The notes: a model not told the origin generated them from the sequence alone. A DNA stretch of 64,000 nucleotides from Pseudoclavibacter sp. CFCC 11306 (GCF_008831235.1 NZ_WBKF01000001.1:1112529-1176528), one strand, 5' to 3'. Shown: positions 34,505-44,731, counted from the stretch's first letter. Numbers and translations: made by a program.

Positions 34505-36856
34505 ATGTCCACGACGACACCCTCAGGACGGCCGACTGCAGGCGGGCAGCCTGCGGCATCCGCCGGAACACCGCCACCAGAGTGGGATGAGTCGAAGCTC
34601 GTCTCAGACCCTGCGCTGCCGCCCACTGCGGTAGACCCCAAGCTTCTCGACAAACCGAAGTGGACCCCGGCCAAGGTCATCACCTGGATTCTCATCGCAG
34701 CCGTCGGTGCGATCGGGTGGACGATTCTCGCGGTCAGTCGCGGTGAGACCATCAACGGCATCTGGTTCGTCTTCGCCGGCGTCGCCTCATATCTCATCGC
34801 CTACCGGTTCTACAGCAAGTACATCGAGCGCAAGCTGCTGCGTCCGAACGACCGCCGCGCCACACCCGCCGAGTACTCGGCGAACGGCAAAGACTACGTC
34901 GCGACCGACCGCCGTGTGCTCTTCGGCCACCATTTCGCCGCGATCGCCGGCGCCGGCCCGCTGGTCGGCCCCGTTCTCGCCGCGCAGATGGGCTACCTGC
35001 CCGGCACACTCTGGATCATTCTCGGAGTGATCTTCGCCGGAGCCGTCCAGGACTACGTCGTGCTCTTCATCTCGACACGTCGGAACGGCCGTTCGCTCGG
35101 CCAGATGGCTCGCGAAGACCTCGGCCGCATCGGCGGCACGGCGGCCATCATCGCGACTCTGACGATCATGATCATCATCGTCGCGATTCTCGCGCTCGTC
35201 GTGGTCAACGCCCTCGGCGAGAGCGCCTGGGGCGTGTTCAGCGTCGGCATGACGATTCCGATCGCCCTGTTCATGGGTGTGTACCTGCGCTACCTGCGCC
35301 CGGGCAAGATCATGGAGGTGTCGGTGATCGGCATCGTCCTGCTGCTGGCTGCGATCATCGGCGGAGGCTGGGTCTCGAACACCGATTGGGGCCAGTCGAT
35401 CTTCCATATGGATCGCATCGCCATCGCCTGGGCAATCATCATCTACGGGTTCGTCGCCGCGGTTCTGCCGGTCTGGCTGCTGCTGACCCCGCGCGACTAC
35501 CTCTCGACCTTCATGAAGATCGGCGTGATCCTGCTGCTCGCCGTCTCGATCGTGGTGGTGCGCCCCGAGCTGAACGTCCCGGCGTTCAGCGAGTACGCCT
35601 CACGCTCTGACGGCCCGGTATTCAGCGGCCCGCTCTTCCCGTTCCTCTTCGTAACCATCGCATGCGGCGCACTCTCCGGGTTCCACGCGCTGATCGCCTC
35701 AGGCACCACCCCGAAGATGGTGCACAAAGAGCGGCAGACTCGATTCATCGGCTACGGCGGCATGCTCATGGAGTCGCTCGTCGCTCTGATGGCCTTCGTC
35801 GCAGCCCTCTCGATCGACCGCGGCATCTACTTCGCGATGAACTCCTCGGCGGCGGCGACCGGAGGCACGGTCGAGGGCGCAGCCAAGTTCGTCAACTCTC
35901 TGGGTCTCAACGGCGTGCACGTCGAAGGCAGCATGCTGCAGCAGGTGGCCAACGACGTGGGCGAGCACTCGATCGTCTCGCGCACCGGCGGTGCTCCGAC
36001 CCTGGCCGTCGGCATCGCCGAGATCATGCACAACATCACTCCCGGGCTGAAGGCGTTCTGGTACCACTTCGCAATCATGTTCGAGGCGCTGTTCATCCTG
36101 ACCGCGGTCGACGCCGGCACGCGCGTCGCACGATTCCAGCTGCAGGAGGCCGTCGGCAACTTCTGGCCACGGTTCAAAGACAACAACTGGCGACCGGGAG
36201 TGTGGCTGGCAACCGCGATCATGGTCGCCGGCTGGGGCTACATCCTGATCTTGGGTGTGACCGATCCGTTGGGCGGCATCAACACGTTCTTCCCGCTCTT
36301 CGGCGTGGCCAACCAGCTGCTCGCCGCGATCGCCCTCGCCGTCGCAACCGCCATCTTCGCAAAGAAGGGCCGCAAGTACTTCAAGTACCTGTGGATCACC
36401 GGAATCCCATTGGTCTTCGATCTCGTCGTCACGCTGACCGGTTCGTGGTACAAGATCTTCTCGTCGAACGCCACGATCGGCTATTGGGCCAATCACTTTG
36501 CGACACGGGGCAAGCTCACCGAGCTGCGCGAGTCGGGCACGGTCGCCGGCGTCGCCATCGCCGACGAGAAGGTCGCCGCGCAGATCACCAGCTTCGAGGC
36601 GACGATCCGCAACACCGCGGTGCAGGGTTCGCTGTCGATTCTCTTCGCCGTGCTGACCGTGATCGTGATCGTCGCGGCGCTGACCAAGATCGTGCAGGCC
36701 TGGCGCGGCAACGGGCTGCCGACGACCGAGCCGGCGCCGGTCGCCAGCGAGACCTACGCACCGTCGGGGCTGATCGCGTCACGCGAAGAGAGCGATCTGA
36801 ATCACGAATGGGAGCAGGTCTCCCCCGAGAAGCTGAAAGTGCACGTGAGCGGATGA
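34505..36856 (+). CDS. cstA: Carbon starvation protein A family (pyruvate/peptide uptake)
   Basis: A 783-aa integral membrane protein. The cytoplasmic N-terminus (about 60 residues) is rich in Thr and Pro. The CstA core begins NGIWFVFAGVASYLIAYRFYSKYI and has HHFAAIAGAGPLVGPVLAAQMGYLPG, the long family signature. FALFGVANQ-type sequence occurs near the C-terminal helices (FPLFGVANQLLAA). CstA/BtsT proteins import pyruvate and are also linked to peptide use. AAAGGAG precedes the ATG. It overlaps the small partner gene downstream. Confidence 0.94.
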   Translation: MSTTTPSGRPTAGGQPAASAGTPPPEWDESKLVSDPALPPTAVDPKLLDKPKWTPAKVITWILIAAVGAIGWTILAVSRGETINGIWFVFAGVASYLIAYRFYSKYIERKLLRPNDRRATPAEYSANGKDYVATDRRVLFGHHFAAIAGAGPLVGPVLAAQMGYLPGTLWIILGVIFAGAVQDYVVLFISTRRNGRSLGQMAREDLGRIGGTAAIIATLTIMIIIVAILALVVVNALGESAWGVFSVGMTIPIALFMGVYLRYLRPGKIMEVSVIGIVLLLAAIIGGGWVSNTDWGQSIFHMDRIAIAWAIIIYGFVAAVLPVWLLLTPRDYLSTFMKIGVILLLAVSIVVVRPELNVPAFSEYASRSDGPVFSGPLFPFLFVTIACGALSGFHALIASGTTPKMVHKERQTRFIGYGGMLMESLVALMAFVAALSIDRGIYFAMNSSAAATGGTVEGAAKFVNSLGLNGVHVEGSMLQQVANDVGEHSIVSRTGGAPTLAVGIAEIMHNITPGLKAFWYHFAIMFEALFILTAVDAGTRVARFQLQEAVGNFWPRFKDNNWRPGVWLATAIMVAGWGYILILGVTDPLGGINTFFPLFGVANQLLAAIALAVATAIFAKKGRKYFKYLWITGIPLVFDLVVTLTGSWYKIFSSNATIGYWANHFATRGKLTELRESGTVAGVAIADEKVAAQITSFEATIRNTAVQGSLSILFAVLTVIVIVAALTKIVQAWRGNGLPTTEPAPVASETYAPSGLIASREESDLNHEWEQVSPEKLKVHVSG

Positions 36857-37068
36857 GCAGCGCAACGCCACACACGACGAACGCCGTGCTCGCCTGGCTC
36901 AACGGCATCCGCCGTCTGCTGCGAGGCATGCTCGGGGCGAACGCGTACAACGACTACGTCGCGCACCGTCAGCGGGTGCACCCGGAGAAGCCGGTGATGA
37001 GCGAACGCGAGTTCTGGCGCGAGCAGGCACGCGAGCAGGAGGCCAACCCGGGGGCGCGCTGCTGCTGA
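36853..37068 (+). CDS. YbdD/YjiX family protein paired with CstA
   Basis: A 71-aa protein starting at an ATG that overlaps the cstA stop (ATGA). It contains RRLLRGMLGANAYNDYVAHRQRVHPEKPVMSEREFWRE, closely matching the short YbdD/YjiX family always found after cstA or btsT. It ends GARCC with a terminal Cys pair. In enterobacteria this family is needed for transport activity. Confidence 0.9.
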   Translation: MSSATPHTTNAVLAWLNGIRRLLRGMLGANAYNDYVAHRQRVHPEKPVMSEREFWREQAREQEANPGARCC

Positions 37069-37089
37069 GCCACCCGGCCTCTCGACCCC

Positions 37090-38067
37090 TCAGTCGCTGA
37101 ACGACTCGGACCCGCCAGGATGCACCCCGTCTCGGCGGGCCCGAGTCTGTTCGGCCCGCACCGCCAGCTCCGCATCAGCGGGGTACCCGACCTCTGCAAG
37201 CACCAGCCCATGGCCCGGCACCATCTTGTATTCGGTGCCTCGGCTGCCCCGGTCGCGCAGGCGCACGAGGTCTTCGATCTCGAGATCTCCTGCGCCGACG
37301 GCGAGCGTCGCCCCGACGAGACAGCGCACCATATGGTGGCAGAACGCGTCAGCCTGCACCGTCGCGATGAGGATGCCGTTCGGCGTCGCCGCAGACGTCA
37401 CGGCAGGGGCTCTGGCTGCTTCGCGACGCCACTCGAAACGCTGCAGCTCGCGAATGGTCGTCGCTCCCGCACGCGGACGGCAGTACGCCGCCCAGTCATG
37501 CAGCCCGAGCAGAGTCTGCGCCGCACGATTCATACGCTCGACGTCGACGCGCTGCGGCCATGCCAGCACGTGTCGTCGCAGCAGCGGGTCGCGCGTGCCC
37601 CAGTCATCACTGACTCGATACTCGTAGCGGCGCCAGATCGGAGAGAATCGAGCGTCGAAGCCAGGTGCAGCCGTGCGTACACTGCGGACGAGCAGGTCGG
37701 GCACCCGACCGAGAACGCTGCGCAGGCGAGAGCACAGCACACGTGCCGCGCGCTCCGGCAGCGGTTCGCCCCAGTCGCACGACGCCTCGGCTCCGCGTGC
37801 GCTTCGCTTCGCACGGTCGGCGCGCGCAAGCTGTTCGAGCGCACCGGCCGGCACGTCGACGTGCACCACCTGACCGGTCGCATGCACTCCGGAGTCGGTA
37901 CGTCCCGCGACCACAGTGCGAACGGGCTCGCGCAAGATCAGCGCCAGGGCATCTTCGAGCAAACCCTGCACGGTGCGCCGCCCCGGCTGCGCGGCCCAGC
38001 CCCGAAAGTCGGTGCCGTCGTAGGCGAGGTCGATGCGCACCCGGGTGCTGTCGCCTCGGTCGCTCAT
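37090..38067 (-). CDS. truA: tRNA pseudouridine(38-40) synthase
   Basis: A 325-aa pseudouridine synthase with YDGTDFRGWAAQPGRRTVQG and the catalytic Asp58 in GRTDSGVHA. FCHHMVRCLVGATLAVG near the C-terminus is also typical. An insertion of about 25 residues (RADRAKRSARGAEASCDWG) lies in the first domain, making it longer than the usual 250-270 aa. AGGAG precedes the ATG at 38067. It follows rplQ after a strong terminator, the usual actinobacterial position. Confidence 0.94.
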   Translation of the reverse strand: MSDRGDSTRVRIDLAYDGTDFRGWAAQPGRRTVQGLLEDALALILREPVRTVVAGRTDSGVHATGQVVHVDVPAGALEQLARADRAKRSARGAEASCDWGEPLPERAARVLCSRLRSVLGRVPDLLVRSVRTAAPGFDARFSPIWRRYEYRVSDDWGTRDPLLRRHVLAWPQRVDVERMNRAAQTLLGLHDWAAYCRPRAGATTIRELQRFEWRREAARAPAVTSAATPNGILIATVQADAFCHHMVRCLVGATLAVGAGDLEIEDLVRLRDRGSRGTEYKMVPGHGLVLAEVGYPADAELAVRAEQTRARRDGVHPGGSESFSD

Positions 38068-38170
38068 GGTGCTCCTGTCTTCGTCAGTTCCCTGCTCAGC
38101 CATGTCCGGCTGCCTCGTTGCTTCATCCGTCGGCGCTGCCGACACCATGCTGCCACGCCCGCAGACGACG

Positions 38171-38205
38171 AAAAACCCGCCGAACCGGATCACCGGAACG
38201 ACGGG
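38171..38205 (-). terminator. Rho-independent terminator after rplQ
   Basis: On the minus strand a GC-rich stem (38176-38205) starting CCCGTCG and ending CGGCGGG, with a T/T mismatch pair and 4-nt loop, is followed by TTTTT (38171-38175). This is the clearest intrinsic terminator in the window and ends the ribosomal supercluster just before truA. Confidence 0.85.
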
Positions 38206-38227
38206 CTTCTCAGATCAGTCTGATCGA

Positions 38228-38821
38228 CTACTTGTCGTCAGCCTTCTTGGTCTCATCAGCCTCGATGGCCTCGTCGACCTGCTCGGCGGCCTCGGCGACC
38301 TCAGCCTCGGCCTGAGCCTCTGCCTCGATCTGCGACTCTGAGCCCTGCACCTGAGTGTCGGGCTCGACGGCCACGGTCTCTTCTTTGATCTGCTCGTCGA
38401 CGTCGGCTGCGACCTCGACGGCCTCGTCAGCCGCATGCTTGCCGCCGCGGTTCTTCTTGACGACGGGCTCGAGCACCAGCTCGATACGCGCCAGGGGCGC
38501 ATTGTCACCCTTGCGGTAGCCGAGCTTGACGATGCGAGTGTAGCCGCCCTCGCGGTCGGCAACCTGCGGCGCGATCTCAGTGAAGAGCTCGTGCACGACA
38601 GACTTGTCGCGGATGATCGCGAGCACCTTGCGGCGCGACTTCAGGTCGCCGCGCTTCGCGAACGTCACCAGACGCTCGGCGAACGGACGCAGTCGCTTGG
38701 CACGGGTCTCAGTGGTGGTGATGGCCTTGTGCTCGAACAGCTGCATCGACAGGTTCGCCAGCATGAGCCGCTCGTGTGCGGGGCTGCCTCCGAGACGCGG
38801 GCCTTTAGCGGGCTTCGGCAT
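38228..38821 (-). CDS. rplQ: 50S ribosomal protein L17
   Basis: A 197-aa L17. The core (about 1-120) starts [23 protein letters not shown] and includes [18 protein letters not shown] and [23 protein letters not shown]. The last 70 residues form an acidic Ala/Glu/Asp-rich tail, an extension seen in several actinobacteria and longer here than the core needs. It is the last gene of the alpha operon. Confidence 0.95.
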   Translation of the reverse strand: MPKPAKGPRLGGSPAHERLMLANLSMQLFEHKAITTTETRAKRLRPFAERLVTFAKRGDLKSRRKVLAIIRDKSVVHELFTEIAPQVADREGGYTRIVKLGYRKGDNAPLARIELVLEPVVKKNRGGKHAADEAVEVAADVDEQIKEETVAVEPDTQVQGSESQIEAEAQAEAEVAEAAEQVDEAIEADETKKADDK

Positions 38822-38862
38822 GATTGTGGTCTCCTTCTTCGGTCAGAAAGTTATAAGTGTGG

Positions 38863-39855
38863 TCAGGCCTGCGTGTCGTCTTCGAAGCCCGTGTAAAAGT
38901 GGGCGCCGTCGAAGCCGGGCACTGCATCCTTCAGCGAGAGGCCGAGCTCTTCGAGCTTGTCCTTGACCTCGTCGACGGATTTCTGACCGATGTTTCGGAT
39001 GTTCATCAGCTGCTGCTCGCTCAGAGCCACCAACTCGTTGACGTAGTTGATGTTCTCGCGCTTCAGGCAGTTGTACGAGCGCACTGAGAGATCGAGATCT
39101 TCGATCGGCGTCGACAGCTCGGTGGGAGCCACCACGTCTGCCGGCGCTGGACCGATCTCGATGCCCTCTGACTCGGTATTCAGATCGCGGGCCAGGCCGA
39201 AGAGCTCGACGAGCGTGCTGCCGGCCGAAGCCACAGCGTCGCGGGGCGAGATCGAGGGTTTGGTCTCGACGTCGATGACCAGCTGGTCGAAGTCGGTGCG
39301 CTCACCGGCACGAGTCGCCTCGACGCGGTAGGTGACCTTCATGACCGGAGAGTAGATCGAATCGACCGGGATCTGACCGACCTCGGCGTACTCGCTGCGG
39401 TTCTGCTGCGCCGTGACGTAGCCGCGGCCGCGCTCGATGACCAGCTCGATGTCGAGCTTCGCGTTGGCGTTCAGCGTGGCGATCACCAGATCGGGGTTGT
39501 AGACCTCGACGCCGGCCGGCACGGTGATGTCGGCAGCTGTGACCTCACCGGCACCCTGTTTGCGCAGGAACGCGGTGATGGGCTCATCATGGTCGCTCGA
39601 GACGACGAGCTCCTTGATGTTCAGAATGATGTCTGAGACATCTTCGACCACACCGGGAACCGTGGTGAACTCGTGCAGCACGCCGTCGATGCGGATGCTG
39701 GTGACGGCCGCGCCCGGAATCGACGAGAGCAGCGTGCGGCGCATGGAGTTGCCGAGCGTGTAGCCGAACCCCGGCTCCAGTGGCTCGATGACGAACCGCG
39801 AACGGTTCTCTGAGACGACTTCTTCAGTGAGTGTGGGTCGCTGTGCAATCAGCAC
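38863..39855 (-). CDS. rpoA: RNA polymerase alpha subunit
   Basis: A 330-aa alpha subunit. The N-terminal assembly domain has [44 protein letters not shown] linker leads to the C-terminal DNA-binding domain (from about 240, [23 protein letters not shown]). The start is a GTG at 39855 with AAAGGAA upstream. Confidence 0.97.
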   Translation of the reverse strand: MLIAQRPTLTEEVVSENRSRFVIEPLEPGFGYTLGNSMRRTLLSSIPGAAVTSIRIDGVLHEFTTVPGVVEDVSDIILNIKELVVSSDHDEPITAFLRKQGAGEVTAADITVPAGVEVYNPDLVIATLNANAKLDIELVIERGRGYVTAQQNRSEYAEVGQIPVDSIYSPVMKVTYRVEATRAGERTDFDQLVIDVETKPSISPRDAVASAGSTLVELFGLARDLNTESEGIEIGPAPADVVAPTELSTPIEDLDLSVRSYNCLKRENINYVNELVALSEQQLMNIRNIGQKSVDEVKDKLEELGLSLKDAVPGFDGAHFYTGFEDDTQA

Positions 39856-39996
39856 GTGTGTTTCCTTTCGGCGAATCGACCGCCATATGACGACTCGCGT
39901 GTTCTGGGAATCCTCCCAGGACCGGTATTTGGGATGATGACCACGAAACCGGCGACGTTAGGGCGAACGCCGCCGGTGACGCGAACGTGCAGCGAT

Positions 39997-40398
39997 TCAG
40001 ACCCGGCGACGCTTCGGCGGGCGGCACCCGTTGTGCGTCTGCGGAGTGACGTCGTTGATCGACCCGACCTCGAGGCCGGCGGCCTGCAGCGAACGGATCG
40101 CGGTCTCGCGACCCGACCCCGGGCCCTTCACGAAGACGTCGACCTTCTTGACGCCGTGATCCTGAGCGCGCTTCGCAGCGTGCTCAGCCGCCTGCTGTGC
40201 GGCGAAGGGCGTTGACTTGCGGCTGCCCTTGTAGCCGACCTCACCGGCAGACGCCCAGGCGATGACCGCCCCGGTGGTGTCGGTGATGGTGATGATGGTG
40301 TTGTTGAACGTCGACTTGATGTGTGCCTGGCCGACGGCGATGTTCTTGCGGTCTTTGCGGCGTGGCTTACGAGCCACGGCTGACTTCGGTGCTGCCAT
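39997..40398 (-). CDS. rpsK: 30S ribosomal protein S11
   Basis: A 133-aa S11 with [46 protein letters not shown] and the C-terminal [11 protein letters not shown]. It lies between rpsM and rpoA. rpsD is not in this cluster, as usual for actinobacteria of this group. Confidence 0.97.
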   Translation of the reverse strand: MAAPKSAVARKPRRKDRKNIAVGQAHIKSTFNNTIITITDTTGAVIAWASAGEVGYKGSRKSTPFAAQQAAEHAAKRAQDHGVKKVDVFVKGPGSGRETAIRSLQAAGLEVGSINDVTPQTHNGCRPPKRRRV

Positions 40399-40428
40399 TG
40401 TTGTGCTCTGTCTCCTGAATCCTGTGGA

Positions 40429-40797
40429 CTACTTCTTCTTGCCTGCGACGGTGCGCTTCGGACCCTTACGCGTACGCGCGTTGGTCTTGGTGCGCTGACC
40501 GTGCACGGGCAGGCCACGACGGTGGCGGAGACCCTGGTAGCTGCCGATCTCGACCTTGCGGCGGATGTCGGCGGCAACCTCACGGCGAAGGTCACCCTCG
40601 GTCTTGTAGTTGTGCTCGATGAAATCGCGCAGTGCGACGAGCTGATCGTCGGTCAGATCCTTGACGCGGATGTCACCGCTGATCTCGGTGGCCTCCAGAA
40701 TCTTGAGCGCGCTCGTGCGCCCGATGCCGAAGATGTAGGTGAGTGCGATCTCCACGCGCTTCTCGCGAGGCAGATCGACGCCTGCTAGACGTGCCAT
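40429..40797 (-). CDS. rpsM: 30S ribosomal protein S13
   Basis: A 122-aa S13 with [29 protein letters not shown] and the C-terminal [29 protein letters not shown]. It is complete and standard in length. It is separated from infA by 144 bp that do not encode rpmJ. Confidence 0.97.
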   Translation of the reverse strand: MARLAGVDLPREKRVEIALTYIFGIGRTSALKILEATEISGDIRVKDLTDDQLVALRDFIEHNYKTEGDLRREVAADIRRKVEIGSYQGLRHRRGLPVHGQRTKTNARTRKGPKRTVAGKKK

Positions 40798-40899
40798 GCG
40801 GCTGCTCCTTATGGTGCATTGGAGGTGTCGGGCAGCATCTCCGTGAGTCCGCCTGATCGCTCAGACGATTCCACGGCCCCAGCCTCCGACTAGGGGTGT

Positions 40900-40915
40900 G
40901 CTGACTCTCGTCAGC
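40900..40915 (-). other. Short hairpin between infA and rpsM
   Basis: On the minus strand GCTGAC-GAGA-GTCAGC forms a 6-bp stem closed by a GNRA-type tetraloop, 26 bases past the infA stop. It occupies the place where rpmJ is found in most bacteria. Confidence 0.5.
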
Positions 40916-40941
40916 GATGCTGCTTATTGTGGTGCTTCGGC

Positions 40942-41163
40942 CTACTTGTAGCGGTAGACGATGCGTCCGCGGCTGAGATCGTAGGGGCTGAGCTCGACGA
41001 CCACGCGGTCTTCGGGCAGAATGCGGATGTAGTGCTGACGCATCTTGCCTGAAATGTGCGCGAGCACCAGGTGCCCGTTGGTCAGCTCGACGCGGAACGT
41101 GGCGTTGGGGAGGGCCTCGACGACTGAACCTTCAATCTCGATGACACCGTCTTTTTTCGCCAT
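40942..41163 (-). CDS. infA: Translation initiation factor IF-1
   Basis: A 73-aa OB-fold protein beginning [26 protein letters not shown] and ending [14 protein letters not shown], the full IF-1 pattern. It is preceded by its own promoter candidate. Confidence 0.97.
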   Translation of the reverse strand: MAKKDGVIEIEGSVVEALPNATFRVELTNGHLVLAHISGKMRQHYIRILPEDRVVVELSPYDLSRGRIVYRYK

Positions 41164-41225
41164 GTATGCCTTACCGCCTTGATCTCTAGAGTGGATACAC
41201 CGATGCCAAAAGACACCAGTTAATC

Positions 41226-41254
41226 ATCTTATGGCTTTTTTTGATGGTTGTACA
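41226..41254 (-). promoter_or_regulatory. Candidate internal promoter for infA
   Basis: On the minus strand TGTACA (41249-41254), 17 bp including an A7 run, then TAAGAT (41226-41231). Transcription would start about 55 nt upstream of infA, allowing expression of infA-rpsM-rpsK-rpoA-rplQ apart from the S10-spc transcript. Confidence 0.55.
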
Positions 41255-41278
41255 GACCGGGCGTGTCGAGAATGCGAC

Positions 41279-42112
41279 CTAGACTGTCAGCGGGGTCGGA
41301 ACAACGCCGAACGGCGCCAATCCTGCCGCACCGCCGTCGGCGTAACTGAGCGCCCAGATGCCGCGATCGGTCACGGCTACCTGAACCTCCCAATGTGCGC
41401 CGTCAGACCCGTCGGCAGACGAGATCGCCCATCCGTCGGGAGCGATGACGGTGTCTTCGGTGCCGTCGGTCAGCATCGGCTCGATGCAGATGACCAGTCC
41501 GGACTGCACCTTCGCACCGCGCCCCGAGATGTGGTAGTTGAACACCGGCGGATCTTCATGCATCTCACGACCGATGCCGTGCCCGATGTACTCGCGCAGA
41601 ATGCCATAGTCGCCCTGTCCGAGGATGTAGTCCTCGATCGCCGTGCCGACCTGGTTCACATGCTTCGCCGAAGCCAACGCTGCGGCGCCTGCCCACATCG
41701 ACTGTTCAGTGACGCGGCTGAGCTCAGCCCGACGTGCACTGACTTCGGGGTCTCCCCCGGGGACGAGCACGGTGACGGCCGAATCGCCGTTCCATCCGTT
41801 CAGCAGCGCTCCGGCATCCACTGAGACCAGGTCGCCGGGCTCGATGACACGGTCGCCGGGGATGCCATGGACGATCTGCTCGTTGATCGAGACGCAGATC
41901 GCGTCGACATAGTCGTCCTCCAGAGCGAAGTTCGCAGTGGCGCCGTCGGATGCGAGCGTGCGCAGTGCGACGTCGTCCAGATGTCGCGTGGTCGCTCCCG
42001 GCTGAATCGCTTTCGAGACCTCGTCGAGCACGTGGCGAGTGGCCATCGCCGCATCACGCAACTGCAGAATCTGCTGCGGGGTCTTGTAGTCGAAAGTGGG
42101 TCGACGGAACAT
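41279..42112 (-). CDS. map: Type I methionine aminopeptidase
   Basis: A 277-aa metallopeptidase removing N-terminal Met. Metal ligands are visible in SVDAGALLNGWNGDSAVT (two Asp), GHGIGREMHEDP (His) and CIEPMLTDG (Glu). The ATG at 42112 overlaps the adk stop by one base (TGATG); a GTG three bases upstream is possible. It lies in the usual secY-adk-map order. Confidence 0.95.
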   Translation of the reverse strand: MFRRPTFDYKTPQQILQLRDAAMATRHVLDEVSKAIQPGATTRHLDDVALRTLASDGATANFALEDDYVDAICVSINEQIVHGIPGDRVIEPGDLVSVDAGALLNGWNGDSAVTVLVPGGDPEVSARRAELSRVTEQSMWAGAAALASAKHVNQVGTAIEDYILGQGDYGILREYIGHGIGREMHEDPPVFNYHISGRGAKVQSGLVICIEPMLTDGTEDTVIAPDGWAISSADGSDGAHWEVQVAVTDRGIWALSYADGGAAGLAPFGVVPTPLTV

Positions 42113-42684
42113 CACTTCTCGCCGAGACCGGCAAGAATGCGGTCGGTGACTTCGTCGACCGCACCGAGTCCGTCGACCGTCACGAGCAGGCCGCGTTCGC
42201 GGTAGGTGTCGATCAGCGGAGCAGTCTGCTCCGCGTAGACCTCAAGGCGGTGACGAATGACATCTTCGGTGTCGTCCGAACGGCCCTGCTCGACGGCACG
42301 CTTGTGCAGCCGCTCGACCAGCTCGCTCTGGTCGGCCTCGATGAGCACGACCGAATCGAGCGCTTTACCAGCGTCACCAAGGATGTCATCGAGCTCTTTG
42401 ACCTGCTCTGCCGTGCGCGGGTAGCCGTCGAGCAGGAACCCTTCGGCTGCGTCTGCCTCGTTGAGGCGTGAGCGCACCAACGCGTTCGTCAGAGAGTCGG
42501 GAACATACTCGCCGGCATCCATGTACCGCTTCGCCTCTTTGCCCAGCTCGGTCTGGTTCTTGACGTTCTCGCGAAAGATGTCGCCAGTCGAGATCGCCGG
42601 AATGCCCAGACTCTTCGTCAGACGTGCGGCCTGCGTGCCCTTGCCAGCTCCTGGCGGACCGATAAGAAGCAGTCGTTTGCTCAT
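42112..42684 (-). CDS. adk: Adenylate kinase (short form)
   Basis: A 190-aa nucleoside monophosphate kinase with [11 protein letters not shown] at residues 9-19, STGDIFRE, and [10 protein letters not shown]. The LID domain is the short actinobacterial type without a zinc insert. It overlaps secY by four bases and map by one. Confidence 0.96.
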   Translation of the reverse strand: MSKRLLLIGPPGAGKGTQAARLTKSLGIPAISTGDIFRENVKNQTELGKEAKRYMDAGEYVPDSLTNALVRSRLNEADAAEGFLLDGYPRTAEQVKELDDILGDAGKALDSVVLIEADQSELVERLHKRAVEQGRSDDTEDVIRHRLEVYAEQTAPLIDTYRERGLLVTVDGLGAVDEVTDRILAGLGEK

Positions 42685-43997
42685 TTGAGTAGCCCTTCGT
42701 AGTGACGTTGTTGCAGTTGCGAGTTTATCTGCTTGACCGTCTCAAGGCCGACGCCGACGATGATCAGGATCGACGTACCACCGAAGGCGAAGTTCTGGCC
42801 GACGCCGAGGCCGCCCAGAACGATCAGCGGCAGCAGCGCAACGAGGCCGAGGTAGATCGAGCCGGGGAACGTGATGCGGCTGAGCACGTAGTTGAGGAAG
42901 TCTGCGGTCGGGCGACCAGCGCGGATGCCTGGAATGAAACCGCCGTACTTTTTCAGGTTCTCGGCCTGCTCCTCCGGGTTGAACGTGATGGCCACGTAGA
43001 AGTACGTGAAACCGACGATCAGCAGGAAGTACAGCGCCATGTAGAGAGGATGGTCGCCGCGGGTGAGGTAATTCGAGATGAACTGTACCCAAGCCGGCGG
43101 CTCCTGCGAGCCGTCGCCCTGGTTGAACTGCGCGATCAGTGCGGGCAGGTAGAGCAGCGACGAGGCGAAGATGACGGGCACGACACCGGCCATGTTCACC
43201 TTGATCGGAATGTACGTGGTGTTGCCGCCGTAGGTGCGGCGCCCCACGACGCGCTTGGCGTACTGAACTGGAACGCGACGCTGGGACTGCTCGACGAAGA
43301 CCACGGCCACGACGAGCACCAATGCGAGGATCAGTACGAAGAAGAAGTTACGAGGCCCGCCGTTGCCGTTCCAGATGGCACCCATCTGGCTGGGGAACTG
43401 CGCGGCGATCGAGGTGAAGATCAGCAGTGACATGCCGTTGCCGATGCCACGCTCGGTGATGAGCTCGCCGAACCACATGATCAGGCCAGTGCCGGCGGTC
43501 ATGGTCAGCACCATGAGCACGATCGTGTACCACTGGTCGTTCACGATGAGCGACTCGCTGCAGGCTGTGCCGTAGAGTGCGCCGGTTCGTGCGACGGTGA
43601 CGAGTGTGGTGGCCTGGAGCAGACCGAGGCCAAGTGCGAGGTAACGGGTGTACTGCGTCATCTTGGCGCGACCCGACTCGCCCTCTTTGTGCAGCTCTTC
43701 AAAACGCGGGATGACCACACGCAGCAGCTGGACGATGATCGAGGCCGTGATGTAGGGCATGATGCCCATTGCGAACACCGAGAGCTGCAGCAGCGCACCA
43801 CCGCTGAACAGATTCACGAGCTCGTACAGACCTGAGGTCTGCGATGTCTGATTGATGCACTGCTTGACAGCGCTGTAATCGACGTAGGGGGTGGGAACGA
43901 AGGAGCCCAAGCGGAACAGCAGAACGATGAATAACGTGAAACCAATCTTCTTTCGAAGATCAGGCGTCTTCAAGATACGGACGACGGCGTTCGACAA
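42681..43997 (-). CDS. secY: Preprotein translocase subunit SecY
   Basis: A 438-aa ten-helix membrane protein forming the Sec channel. It starts [29 protein letters not shown], has [11 protein letters not shown] in the plug/helix 2 region, and [12 protein letters not shown] and [19 protein letters not shown] in conserved cytoplasmic loops. Length is normal. A strong hairpin lies in the 75-bp gap to rplO. Confidence 0.97.
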   Translation of the reverse strand: MSNAVVRILKTPDLRKKIGFTLFIVLLFRLGSFVPTPYVDYSAVKQCINQTSQTSGLYELVNLFSGGALLQLSVFAMGIMPYITASIIVQLLRVVIPRFEELHKEGESGRAKMTQYTRYLALGLGLLQATTLVTVARTGALYGTACSESLIVNDQWYTIVLMVLTMTAGTGLIMWFGELITERGIGNGMSLLIFTSIAAQFPSQMGAIWNGNGGPRNFFFVLILALVLVVAVVFVEQSQRRVPVQYAKRVVGRRTYGGNTTYIPIKVNMAGVVPVIFASSLLYLPALIAQFNQGDGSQEPPAWVQFISNYLTRGDHPLYMALYFLLIVGFTYFYVAITFNPEEQAENLKKYGGFIPGIRAGRPTADFLNYVLSRITFPGSIYLGLVALLPLIVLGGLGVGQNFAFGGTSILIIVGVGLETVKQINSQLQQRHYEGLLK

Positions 43998-44022
43998 ACC
44001 TCAGGCTCCTGTCAAGTTGAGA

Positions 44023-44060
44023 CGTCTCTCGACCGTGACGTACGCCACGGTCGAGAGACG
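44023..44060 (-). other. 15-bp perfect hairpin between rplO and secY
   Basis: Arms 44023-44037 and 44046-44060 are perfectly complementary over 15 bp with an 8-nt loop, 12 bases past the rplO stop. On the minus strand no T-run follows. It may adjust SecY expression relative to ribosomal proteins through attenuation or mRNA processing. Confidence 0.8.
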
Positions 44061-44072
44061 ACACATTCTTTA

Positions 44073-44546
44073 CTACTCTACCGAACCGCCGGCAGCAAGA
44101 ATCTTCTCGCTTGCGGAGGCCGAGATCTTGTCAACGCGAACATCGAGCTTGACGGTGATCTCACCGGTTCCGAGCACCTTGACAGGCTCGCCAGCGCGCA
44201 CGGCGCCCTTTGCGACGAGATCGTCGACGGTGACCTGGCCACCCTGGGGGTAGAGTGCCGCGAGGCGAACCAGGTTCACGACCTGGTACTCGACGCGAGC
44301 CGGGTTCTTGAAGCCACGCAGCTTCGGGGTGCGCATATGCAGCGGCATCTGCCCGCCTTCGAAGCCGGGACGCACCTGGTAACGGGCCTTGGTGCCCTTG
44401 GTGCCGCGACCTGCGGTCTTGCCCTTCGACGCCTCACCGCGACCCACGCGGGTGCGATCCTTCTTGGCACCAGGAGCGGGGCGAAGGTGATGAACCTTGA
44501 GCAGGCTCACCTTCTCCTCTTCCTGTGGCGCTTTCTTGTCAGCCAT
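44073..44546 (-). CDS. rplO: 50S ribosomal protein L15
   Basis: A 157-aa L15 with [37 protein letters not shown] and [12 protein letters not shown]. The ATG at 44546 is eight bases after GGAG; an upstream TTG is discounted. Confidence 0.95.
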   Translation of the reverse strand: MADKKAPQEEEKVSLLKVHHLRPAPGAKKDRTRVGRGEASKGKTAGRGTKGTKARYQVRPGFEGGQMPLHMRTPKLRGFKNPARVEYQVVNLVRLAALYPQGGQVTVDDLVAKGAVRAGEPVKVLGTGEITVKLDVRVDKISASASEKILAAGGSVE

Positions 44547-44548
44547 GC

Positions 44549-44731
44549 TCAAATCTCCTCAACCTTGATCAGGTGACGAACCGCGTTGACATACCCGCGG
44601 TTCACCTGGTTGTCATCCTTGATGACTGTCTGACCGATGCGGCGCAAGCCGAGTGAGCGAAGCGTGTCTCGCTGCTCGGGCCGTGCCCCGTACTTGCTCT
44701 TGACCTGGGTGACCTTCAGCTGGCTCGCCAT
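44549..44731 (-). CDS. rpmD: 50S ribosomal protein L30
   Basis: A 60-aa L30 with [36 protein letters not shown]. The ATG overlaps the rpsE stop by one base (TGATG); a GTG three bases earlier is possible. Confidence 0.95.
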   Translation of the reverse strand: MASQLKVTQVKSKYGARPEQRDTLRSLGLRRIGQTVIKDDNQVNRGYVNAVRHLIKVEEI

